Shown in pieces: positions 14,351 to 20,020 of a DNA stretch of 20,020 nucleotides (positions are counted from its first letter, which is position 1; each line of letters starts with the position of its first letter). A program made the translations under genes and the position numbers. The stretch lies in the IMG/VR virus record IMGVR_UViG_3300044464_000051, positions 1-20,020 of that record; one strand, written 5' to 3'. Below the pieces are notes generated by a model. It saw only the letters and a program-made list of their open reading frames with translations. It was not told the origin of the DNA and ran no database searches. The DNA is from a virus.

Positions 14351-14377
14351 GTTTCAATCGTTTCAATCGTTTCAATC
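14351..14377 (-). repeat. Three perfect tandem copies of a 9-bp repeat at a start codon
   Basis: GATTGAAAC (GTTTCAATC on the plus strand) occurs three times without interruption and ends immediately before the connector ATG, occupying the ribosome-binding region. No Shine-Dalgarno is present in it. Each copy carries TGA in the frame of the gene. Confidence 0.9.
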
Positions 14378-14382
14378 CGCGC

Positions 14383-14400
14383 CCCGGCCTTGCGACCGGG
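14383..14400 (-). promoter_or_regulatory. Hairpin with GCAA (GNRA) tetraloop before the triple repeat
   Basis: The mRNA sequence CCCGGTC-GCAA-GGCCGGG forms a 7-bp stem (one U-G pair) closed by a GNRA tetraloop, right after the stop of the 84-aa gene. No T-tract follows, so it is not a normal intrinsic terminator. It may protect or mark the upstream mRNA end. Confidence 0.5.
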
Positions 14401-14407
14401 ACGACCC

Positions 14408-14662
14408 TTACTTGTCCCGCATCGTCCGGGAGCCCGGCTGGGCTTTGGGCGCTGTGCGATGCTTGCTGCCCGCACCCTCTTCACCCCGGTCATCCTCGTC
14501 GTCCCAGCCCGCGGGAGTCTTCTCCGAAACCGGCGCTGCCACCTTCTCAAACTTCTGCGGGAACAGGGCCACTAGATCGTGCGGGGACTCTACGACGTCG
14601 CCCTCCTTGTATTTCTTCCCGTCCTGGAAATGAATCCCGTTAAGCAACTTGAATGAATTCAT
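14408..14662 (-). CDS. Small post-capsid phage protein, unknown role
   Basis: A protein of 84 aa directly after the major capsid gene. The N-terminal half FKLLNGIHFQDGKKYKEGDV, then LVALFPQKFEKV, resembles short proteins commonly found after capsid genes (K-Y--GD-V----DL---FP-KF). The C-terminal half is hydrophilic and probably disordered (GWDDEDDRGEEGAGSKHR, RTMRDK). It has a strong purine-rich ribosome binding site (AAGGAAAGGAAAAG), so it is probably made in quantity. A head accessory or head-tail role is possible; position is the only support. Confidence 0.72.
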   Translation of the reverse strand: MNSFKLLNGIHFQDGKKYKEGDVVESPHDLVALFPQKFEKVAAPVSEKTPAGWDDEDDRGEEGAGSKHRTAPKAQPGSRTMRDK

Positions 14663-14693
14663 AAAAACTTTTCCTTTCCTTCAGTAAACCGAA

Positions 14694-15749
14694 TTAGACT
14701 GCCGCTCCGTGAACGATGCCCGTGTTGTGATTGTGGTCCGACCGAATTTGCGGGACCATGATGCACATCACTTTGTAGTTAAGGCGCATTCCACCCAGTG
14801 TTTCCCACTGGATCGTAGTGATGTCCATGCCAATGACGAGCCGAATCACGTCGCTAGTTTGCTGCACGAGCAGCATCGTAAACCCAGCACCCAGGTAATC
14901 AGCCGTCCGAATGTCCGTGATGCCGCTAATTTGCATGAGGCGCTGGCGGACCGTGTTGTCGCCTTTGAGCGGCGAGTAATCGTTGTCCATGTAAAGATCC
15001 CACGCCGGTGAAACGTAAAGGATCCAAGGGCCGTGGTGGAAGTTGTCCACGCTGTCTTGCCGCATCGCCAGGATCTGCCCCAGCAACACAGAAGGAACCC
15101 AACCCCCAGCAGTCGGCGCTGTGAGCACGCGGCTAATGCGATAGGGAAAGTTGGTCAGCCCGTAAACGGTGCCGCCACCGTAGCTGAAGGTGGGCGAGAC
15201 TCCGAGCACAAGCTTCTCCGCCTCTTCCGCCACGCGCCGCGCAGCTAGTTGGCCCATCGTTGTATCCAGCCCGGCACCGGAGTTGCGGGACGTAGCAATC
15301 TGGCGGGCGCTGAAGAAGAAGTCCTTGTGAATCACCGGGAGTGGCAATCCAGTCAAGTCGTATTCCGGCCGGTCAGACTCGCCCTGGCGAATCGGATCCA
15401 TGCTGATGGTAGCCGGTGTGATATCACCCACAGTTTCCGTTTCAAGGAAAGTCTTCCCCATGCCGTTGGGCAAGTTGAAAGTTAGTCCCGATCCGCGCAA
15501 GTCAGCGACTACGCGCAGGCGCTCTTTAGCTGCGGCCGTGATCGACTCGTCCAGTATCTTCCATTCCTCGTGCCGCAGGGTCGCCGCGTTGCCCACGGGC
15601 ACTGCGGTCATCTTCCCATTCACGTTGCGGGCGATATAGCTCCGCCCGTCCTTGCCCTGCCAAGGGCGCAGGGACGCGATATCAAATCCATTGTGGAGCA
15701 GGGTAGTCGCCACGCTGCCGTGCGCTTGCCCGTTTAGAATAATATCCAT
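14694..15749 (-). CDS. Major capsid protein (encapsulin-type HK97 fold)
   Basis: A protein of 351 aa between the decoration gene and the small connector-region genes. The region around residues 131-184 (DLTGLPLPVIHKDFFFSARQ, LDTTMGQLAARRVAEEAEKL) is characteristic of phage capsids of the encapsulin/linocin-related branch of the HK97 fold. A P-domain-like start, spine helix (MGQLAARRVAEEAEKLVLG) and a C-terminal strand region (YLGAGFTMLLVQQTSDVIRL, TIQWETLGGMRLNYKVMCIM) follow. There is no long N-terminal delta domain, so scaffolding may be provided by the separate protease/scaffold gene upstream. A purine-rich GAAAG precedes the ATG. From memory this family is annotated both as phage capsid and as encapsulin; here the context makes it a capsid. 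Confidence 0.9.
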   Translation of the reverse strand: MDIILNGQAHGSVATTLLHNGFDIASLRPWQGKDGRSYIARNVNGKMTAVPVGNAATLRHEEWKILDESITAAAKERLRVVADLRGSGLTFNLPNGMGKTFLETETVGDITPATISMDPIRQGESDRPEYDLTGLPLPVIHKDFFFSARQIATSRNSGAGLDTTMGQLAARRVAEEAEKLVLGVSPTFSYGGGTVYGLTNFPYRISRVLTAPTAGGWVPSVLLGQILAMRQDSVDNFHHGPWILYVSPAWDLYMDNDYSPLKGDNTVRQRLMQISGITDIRTADYLGAGFTMLLVQQTSDVIRLVIGMDITTIQWETLGGMRLNYKVMCIMVPQIRSDHNHNTGIVHGAAV

Positions 15750-15784
15750 ATTTTTAAGCTTTCAGTGTATTGGTTGATGGTGGT

Positions 15785-16264
15785 TTACAGGATGCGGCAC
15801 TTGACCCACGAATCCACTTCGTCCGAGCTGCTTTGATCCACCGCTTCCAAAGCCACAGCGATCCGAGCCTGCCCAGCGTCGGAGCCGGCTTCTACTTGCA
15901 GGGTCCCGTCCCCATTGGACACTAGGTAGGATCCGATGTTCGTGATTTCTCCCCCCGACAGGAGCGCCTGCACCACGTCTCCCTTGTTCGCAATCACATA
16001 AAACACCCGGTCGCCAATCGCGTAAGCGTCGTCAATCGTCTTGCCCTGAAGCGCGTCCTCCGTAGCAAACATAGCTTCGCACGGGCCGCCCACTTCGTTG
16101 TGGACGAGGAGCCGGCGGTCGCGGCCACTGTCTTCCGTGCTAGCACTGCCGCCCGTTGTGAGCCGAAGCAAATGCCCGGGCTTAAGGATGCCAGCCGCCT
16201 GTCCTTCCTCATAGCGCCCCTCGCCAATGAGATGAATCTTTGATGGTCTGCCTGCTGCGTTCAT
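15785..16264 (-). CDS. Head decoration / capsid cement protein
   Basis: A protein of 159 aa, beta-rich. LKPGHLLRLTTGG, AMFATEDALQGKTIDDAYAI, GDRVFYVIANKGDVVQALLS and ARIAVALEAVD follow the pattern of small DUF2190-like capsid cement proteins (GD-V-Y-VA--GD, then AVALE-----G), which bind the outside of HK97-fold heads. The position directly before the major capsid gene is typical. It has a good ribosome binding site (AAAGGA, 9 bases before ATG). Partner binding is inferred from the family. Confidence 0.8.
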   Translation of the reverse strand: MNAAGRPSKIHLIGEGRYEEGQAAGILKPGHLLRLTTGGSASTEDSGRDRRLLVHNEVGGPCEAMFATEDALQGKTIDDAYAIGDRVFYVIANKGDVVQALLSGGEITNIGSYLVSNGDGTLQVEAGSDAGQARIAVALEAVDQSSSDEVDSWVKCRIL

Positions 16265-16297
16265 AAATAGTTTTCCTTTAGTGTGTTGAAGTTGGTT

Positions 16298-17797
16298 TTA
16301 AGCCGCTTTGGACTTGCTGAAGTTGAGCACGGGCAGAGCCAGCACTTCCTCCTCCGCCGCGTTGCCCGTAGGCACGGGGCCCTGGCCTGAGTAGTTAGCC
16401 GGAGGTCGCTGAGCTGTCTCTGTTCCCGCGGCGAGCCGGGCTAGGTTTTTCAGTTCACCCAGCGGACGGTTTTGCAAGTCCTCCTTGGTGAAAGAGTTGT
16501 TCTTGTTAGCCACAATGATATCCACTAGGCGCTGCTTCTCTTCATTGTAGATGCCGATGCTGTTCGTCAGCACGTCGCGGACTTCCTTGGGCGCAGCTTG
16601 GATATATTGCTCCGCCGTAACCACAGTGGGAGCGGCCGGGGCCGGAGCCGTGTTAGCAGCGGGCACTGCGGCGGGCGTGGCTGCCGGAGCAGGAGCAGGA
16701 GCAGCGGCAGCCGGGGCCGGCGTAGGTGCAGGCGTAGGCGTAGGCGCAGATTTGATTTTCTCCAACGATTTTTCAGGCAGGGCCATCAGCACAGGCCGGT
16801 CTTCTTCTACCCAGCCCGCATTGCCCACCAGGGCATCCACTAGCTTTTTCTTTCTTTCTTCCTCAGTCATAGCTTTCTCTTTCTCTTGGTTTTGGTTTGC
16901 AACAAAGTCACCGCTCACGGAACGATACTCAGTGACTCGCTTAACTTCCTTCGGCTCTCCTTTATCCAGCTCAACTCCGCCAGTGTCGTCGGTGGTGTAG
17001 CCGAGCCTCCAAAGCTTCCCGTCTTTGGTAAAGATCACGAAATTGGAATAGACATCCTGCACCCAGGGCCCATTGATCTCCATGGGATTGCCGGCAGAGC
17101 TGGTCTTGAATCGCTCGCGCAAAGCATCACCTAGGGCAGTAGAAATATTGCTGAACGAAGACTCGTTTAGGGACACGTCTTCGTTGCGCAGGAACCCAGC
17201 GCCGTCTGCAATAGAGCAAGCGCCAATCTTATCCGGGAGCAAAGCGAGGTGGTCCGGGCGATAGTTGCGGGCAACAGCGTTGTAATCCTCTTTGAGCCAC
17301 TTTCCCGGCGTCTTGTCCTCATCCACAAAGACTCCCGTGGAGAGCTCCATCATCTCATTGCACTTCACCGCTTCCAGAATCCGCTGATCCACTTTGTCCG
17401 CACGGCTCCGCTCAATCCAAGCCTCCGATTTGAGCCGGCCCTTTTCATATTTGGTGTTGAGCATCATCCCCACTTTGCGGCTGTCTAAGACGATAGGGCT
17501 GCACGCGGACACGCCCACGCCGTTTAGCTCGGGATGATAAACGACGACGGGCTTGTGGTCCCAGCTAGCGGGAGTCTTGCTCAGCTCCTCCTTAGGGTAG
17601 AGGAGCGGCCCGTTGGAGCCCGCGTGGACGCCCTCTGTGAGTATGACCATCGGGACCACTAGGTGCTCGCGCCCTTCGAGCGTTTCATAGCGGCACTTTG
17701 AGGGAAGCAAGTTGCAAGTGAACTGCTGGAGCGTTGCTGAACTCGCGTCCTGATTGCGAACTAACTGGGATTTCCGTCGGACTTTCTTTTGCGTCAC
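16298..17797 (-). CDS. DUF2213 prohead protease/scaffold-like protein
   Basis: From GTG 17797 the protein is 499 aa. Residues 36-205 match DUF2213: YETLEGREHLVVPMVILTEG, KPVVVYHPEL, SPIVLDSRKVGMMLN, EMMELSTGVFVDED, RPDHLALLPDKIGACSIADG. His88 (YHPE) and Ser153 (ELSTGV) lie where prohead proteases carry catalytic His and Ser; a protease function is inferred. Residues 351-400 are a Pro/Ala linker, and the charged C-terminal part could be scaffold. The start is uncertain. The frame is open to 17968, but that would overlap the glycosyltransferase gene by 124 bases. TTG 17836 is another option and would add a hydrophobic N-terminus (LLLAVGVLLGSAVV). The position before decoration and capsid genes fits maturation protease/scaffold. 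Confidence 0.82.
   Translation of the reverse strand: MTQKKVRRKSQLVRNQDASSATLQQFTCNLLPSKCRYETLEGREHLVVPMVILTEGVHAGSNGPLLYPKEELSKTPASWDHKPVVVYHPELNGVGVSACSPIVLDSRKVGMMLNTKYEKGRLKSEAWIERSRADKVDQRILEAVKCNEMMELSTGVFVDEDKTPGKWLKEDYNAVARNYRPDHLALLPDKIGACSIADGAGFLRNEDVSLNESSFSNISTALGDALRERFKTSSAGNPMEINGPWVQDVYSNFVIFTKDGKLWRLGYTTDDTGGVELDKGEPKEVKRVTEYRSVSGDFVANQNQEKEKAMTEEERKKKLVDALVGNAGWVEEDRPVLMALPEKSLEKIKSAPTPTPAPTPAPAAAAPAPAPAATPAAVPAANTAPAPAAPTVVTAEQYIQAAPKEVRDVLTNSIGIYNEEKQRLVDIIVANKNNSFTKEDLQNRPLGELKNLARLAAGTETAQRPPANYSGQGPVPTGNAAEEEVLALPVLNFSKSKAA
16630..16750 (-). repeat. Low-complexity Pro/Ala-coding tract
   Basis: Simple runs of short degenerate units (GGAGCA, GGCGTA and GGTGCA types on the plus strand) encode alternating Pro and Ala (APTPTPAPTPAPAAA). 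This is a flexible linker between the DUF2213 part and the C-terminal part. Such tracts change length by slippage. Confidence 0.75.
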
Positions 17798-17844
17798 AAC
17801 TGCGGAACCTAACAGAACCCCAACTGCAAGCAACAACTTTCTTT

Positions 17845-18642
17845 TTAGCTCCGGACCCGCTCCAGCAAGAGCGCCCGGTTCGCTGTCATAAACTCCAGGG
17901 AGCGTGGTGAGCGGGGGTGCCACTTGTGCAGCAAGCAAAGCCAGTAATTCTTTTGGAGCAGTTCCCATGCTTTGCGGCGGCTGATTTCATCCCGGCAGCG
18001 CCAAGTCACGTTAGTGAGAGTCACGTTGCCGGGCAGTGGCTGGCGCTGAAGCTGGTAGCGCTCCAGCTCAAAGATTTGAAAGTAGTCTTCCCAGCCATAC
18101 CCTTTGAAACGGGAGTCGCACCCGCCCAAATCCAAGTAGTCCTGGCGGCGGCAAATGAAATTAGTCCCGGCGGGGCGGAGATAGGAGTTGCTGTAGAAAC
18201 CCGGGTTTTCCACAATCTCCTTATAGCTGCGCTCGGAAAGCGCCTTTGTTTCCAGCAGTTGGGAGCACTTGCGATTGAGGTAAAGCATCCCGCCGTTAAA
18301 CCACTCCCGCGGGGCCGCGCGGCCCAGGAGCGGGAGCAGTTCTTCGAAGTAGCGGGGGTTGGGCAGCGTGTCCACATCCAGCTTCATTATCCACTCGGAC
18401 GTGGCGAGCCTAGCGCCCTCGTTGTGCCAATGCCCAATGCTTACGGACGTGGGACCCGGCGCTTCGATGATCCACAGGTCCGGATAAGCAGCAAGCTCCG
18501 CGGGCGCCTTCTCCCCCACAAAAAAGAGCAAGTGATTCACCGTCCAGTGTGTCAAGCTGGTGCGGGCCGCGTGCAGCGCCTTCACCCAAACCCGCAGCGC
18601 TTCCAGCCTGTTCCAGACAGGAGTAATGGTTGTAAGAATCAT
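17845..18642 (-). CDS. GT2-type glycosyltransferase
   Basis: From ATG 18642 the protein is 265 aa. MILTTITPVWNRLEALRVWV is the usual GT-A start. EWIMKLDVDTLPNPRYFEEL (83-101) holds the metal-binding DxD (Asp89, Asp91). NGGMLYLNRK and RPAGTNFICRRQDYLDLGGC precede GYGWEDYFQIFEL (181-193), the GWED catalytic motif also seen in GT7/GT27 C-terminal domains. The frame extends upstream to 18744, but that would overlap the MazG-like gene; ATG 18642 lies 13 bases after the MazG-like stop with GGAAGCGG before it. Transfer of a sugar from a nucleotide donor is expected; acceptor unknown. Nearby capsid genes make virion glycosylation possible, and host surface modification is the alternative. Confidence 0.85.
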   Translation of the reverse strand: MILTTITPVWNRLEALRVWVKALHAARTSLTHWTVNHLLFFVGEKAPAELAAYPDLWIIEAPGPTSVSIGHWHNEGARLATSEWIMKLDVDTLPNPRYFEELLPLLGRAAPREWFNGGMLYLNRKCSQLLETKALSERSYKEIVENPGFYSNSYLRPAGTNFICRRQDYLDLGGCDSRFKGYGWEDYFQIFELERYQLQRQPLPGNVTLTNVTWRCRDEISRRKAWELLQKNYWLCLLHKWHPRSPRSLEFMTANRALLLERVRS

Positions 18643-18655
18643 TCCGCTTCCGGCG

Positions 18656-19078
18656 TCAGCATTGGCCGTCCGCACCCTCCCGGGCCACTCCCACCTTCCA
18701 TGCTGCCGGATCTCCTGACTGGACACCCACCCGCTTGTCCGCACGTCCTTGCGCCTGCGCGTCAGAGTATTTCAATTCTTCGTAGCGCTTGCTCAGCTTA
18801 GCAATGTTAGCATCCAGCGTCATCTGCCGAGTGATATTTAGCACTTTCCGCAAGCCCTCCAAGTAGAATTCTATATCGCCTAGCTCCTCAATGATGTTCT
18901 CCCGGTCGTAGGGCTTGCGGTAAATAACGTGCTTCTTAATCGCGTCAAACAACTCGCCCGACTCCCCGCAAAGACAGGAGCTCATATGCCAGACGTGAGC
19001 ATCCTCGGAAGTCAGGCTGGATAGGATTTGTTCCCCGGGCTTGCACAGGGCCGCTACAAGTTCAGGATGCGTTATCAT
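18656..19078 (-). CDS. MazG-like nucleoside triphosphate pyrophosphohydrolase
   Basis: A protein of 140 aa, all-helical. The metal-binding motif EXXE(12-28)EXXD is complete: Glu39/Glu42 in CGESGELFDAIKKH and Glu65/Asp68 in IIEELGDIEFYLEG, with 22 residues between. Related phage enzymes hydrolyse (d)NTPs to NMP and PPi, removing aberrant nucleotides or affecting host alarmone levels. Residues after about 110 (QGRADKRVGVQSGDPAAWKV and beyond) are not part of the motif and look disordered. Its ATG overlaps the epimerase stop by four bases (ATGA). Specificity cannot be read from the sequence. Confidence 0.88.
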   Translation of the reverse strand: MITHPELVAALCKPGEQILSSLTSEDAHVWHMSSCLCGESGELFDAIKKHVIYRKPYDRENIIEELGDIEFYLEGLRKVLNITRQMTLDANIAKLSKRYEELKYSDAQAQGRADKRVGVQSGDPAAWKVGVAREGADGQC

Positions 19079-20020
19079 TTTTCCATCTGTTTTTCAATCC
19101 ACTGATAGGTGTGTTTGAGCCCCTGCTCCAACGGAGTCAGCGGCTCCCAGCCATAAAGTTTTTGAATCATAGTGTTGTCGCTGCTCCGGCACTGCACACC
19201 TCTAGGCGCTAATGGATCGTAATGTCGCAATAATCGAACCCCAGCAATCCGCTCCACCAATGTGACTAAATGGTTCACTGTCACTTGCTCCGCACTCCCC
19301 AAGTTGATCGGATCCAAGTAGGATCCATCCATAATGAGATGGATACCTTTGATGCAGTCCCCTATCCACATAAAGCTCCGAGTCTGCTTGCCGTCACCCC
19401 AGATTTCAATCTCCGAATCCATTTGCTTCTGAAGCTTAGCTAAGATTACCTTGCGGCAGATAGCCGCGGGCGCCTTCTCCCGCCCGCCCCGCCACGTGCC
19501 GTAGGGCCCATAGACGTTGTGAAGCCGAGCCACACGAGTAGACAGCCCAAAGTCTTCGGAGAAGTGGCGGCACATCCTTTCGCTGAACAGCTTCTCCCAA
19601 CCGTAACCGTCCTCCGGACTAGCGGGGTAGGCGTCACTCTCTTTCAAACCGCAATCCAAAATGCTCCGCTGCTTGTCCGCCGCATAGACGCAAGCAGAGG
19701 AGGCGTAGAAGTATCGTTTCACCTTAGCGTCCCGCGCAGCCATCAGCAAGTGCGTATTGATTAGAACCGATAACATGCAGAGCCCTTTGTTCCTTTCAAT
19801 GAAACCCATCCCGCCCATGTCCGCAGCTAAGTTGTAAACCACGTCCATCCCATCCACGGCCTGGTCGCAATGGGACTTGCGCGACAGGTCCAAGGTGTAG
19901 TTCTCAGCGTCCGCAAAAGACTGGTGCCAGTCCCGCACGTATTTGATATCTACAGCCCGCACGTGAACGCCCGGCTGCCCCAGGAAAGACTTCACTAGGT
20001 GCCCGCCGATGAAGCCGCCC
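19075..20020 (-). CDS. GDP-mannose 3,5-epimerase-like SDR enzyme (partial, start outside window)
   Basis: Open across the right edge. The edge itself encodes GGFIGGHLVKSFL, the Rossmann NAD-binding glycine motif, so only a few N-terminal residues are missing. GTG 19995 is internal to this motif and is not the start. Numbering from 19995, YNLAADMGGMGFIERNKG, YFYASSACVYAA (Cys102), GYGWEKLFSE (Tyr131, Lys135), RLHNVYGPYGTWRGGREKAP (Lys174) and WGDGKQTRSFMWI follow the plant GDP-mannose 3,5-epimerase pattern closely. The four catalytic residues (Cys145, Tyr174, Lys178, Lys217 in the Arabidopsis enzyme) keep exactly the same spacing. The expected reaction is GDP-mannose to GDP-L-galactose or GDP-L-gulose. 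A related NAD-dependent sugar epimerase is the alternative. Confidence 0.88.
   Translation of the reverse strand, partial: GGFIGGHLVKSFLGQPGVHVRAVDIKYVRDWHQSFADAENYTLDLSRKSHCDQAVDGMDVVYNLAADMGGMGFIERNKGLCMLSVLINTHLLMAARDAKVKRYFYASSACVYAADKQRSILDCGLKESDAYPASPEDGYGWEKLFSERMCRHFSEDFGLSTRVARLHNVYGPYGTWRGGREKAPAAICRKVILAKLQKQMDSEIEIWGDGKQTRSFMWIGDCIKGIHLIMDGSYLDPINLGSAEQVTVNHLVTLVERIAGVRLLRHYDPLAPRGVQCRSSDNTMIQKLYGWEPLTPLEQGLKHTYQWIEKQMEK

Noticed and set aside
14351-14377. CRISPR-like motif: GTTTCAATC/GATTGAAAC resembles the end of many CRISPR repeats
   Set aside because: The copies are direct 9-bp tandems with no spacers and no full-length repeat, and they sit in a phage structural operon.
13961-14575. 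Overlapping frames in the connector and 84-aa gene region, including one reading IET three times through the 9-bp repeat
   Set aside because: The alternative frame crosses two genes with convincing products and gives a low-complexity Arg/Gly-rich protein.
17845-20020. A complete antiphage defence or toxin-antitoxin system around the MazG-like gene
   Set aside because: No MazF-like toxin or other defence gene is visible; the neighbours are sugar enzymes and head genes.

Overview
The window is part of a tailed double-stranded DNA phage genome (or a prophage or metagenomic phage contig). It carries one long, tightly packed block of virion morphogenesis genes, all on the minus strand, so the map reads from right (about 20020) to left (1). 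Neighbouring genes overlap by a few bases (ATGA, TAATG) or sit a few bases apart, as in one co-transcribed late operon. A full tail tube / tape measure / chaperone set is present and there is no sheath or baseplate gene, which points to a siphovirus. Terminase, portal, integrase and lysis genes are not in the window. The two outermost genes run off the edges.

Order of expression: (1) 20020-17845, a sugar and nucleotide block: a GDP-mannose 3,5-epimerase-like enzyme, a MazG-like NTP pyrophosphohydrolase and a GT2-type glycosyltransferase. (2) 17797-13961, head: a DUF2213 prohead-protease/scaffold-like protein, a decoration (cement) protein, an encapsulin-type HK97-fold major capsid protein, a small protein and a head-tail connector. 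(3) 13948-12542, two insertions in the neck region: a secreted protein with a signal peptide and a DUF115/GT42-like protein. (4) 12545-10348, neck: head closure, a coiled-coil protein, a gp10-like neck protein and two small unrecognised proteins. (5) 10346-7391: a beta-helix-like protein with a carbohydrate-binding-like C-terminus, a tail-terminator domain fused to seven short repeats, and the tail tube. (6) 7299-3998: tail assembly chaperones G and GT, joined by a -1 frameshift on a run of seven A, then the tape measure protein. (7) 4001-1, tail tip: a minor tail protein, a fibre with duplicated modules, a LamG-type lectin-fold protein and a glycoside-hydrolase-like protein with an inserted carbohydrate-binding domain.

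The host is not certain. The leftmost protein resembles, from memory, a family of secreted glycosidase-like proteins common in Planctomycetota and Verrucomicrobiota, which makes a bacterium of that group, probably aquatic, a reasonable guess. The overall theme is sugars: genes for making or transferring sugars lie upstream of and inside the head genes, and glycan-binding or glycan-cleaving proteins form the tail tip. The other notable signals are RNA-level: a clear frameshift site, and strong inverted repeats bracketing two gene junctions (around 3379-3604 and 14284-14400).
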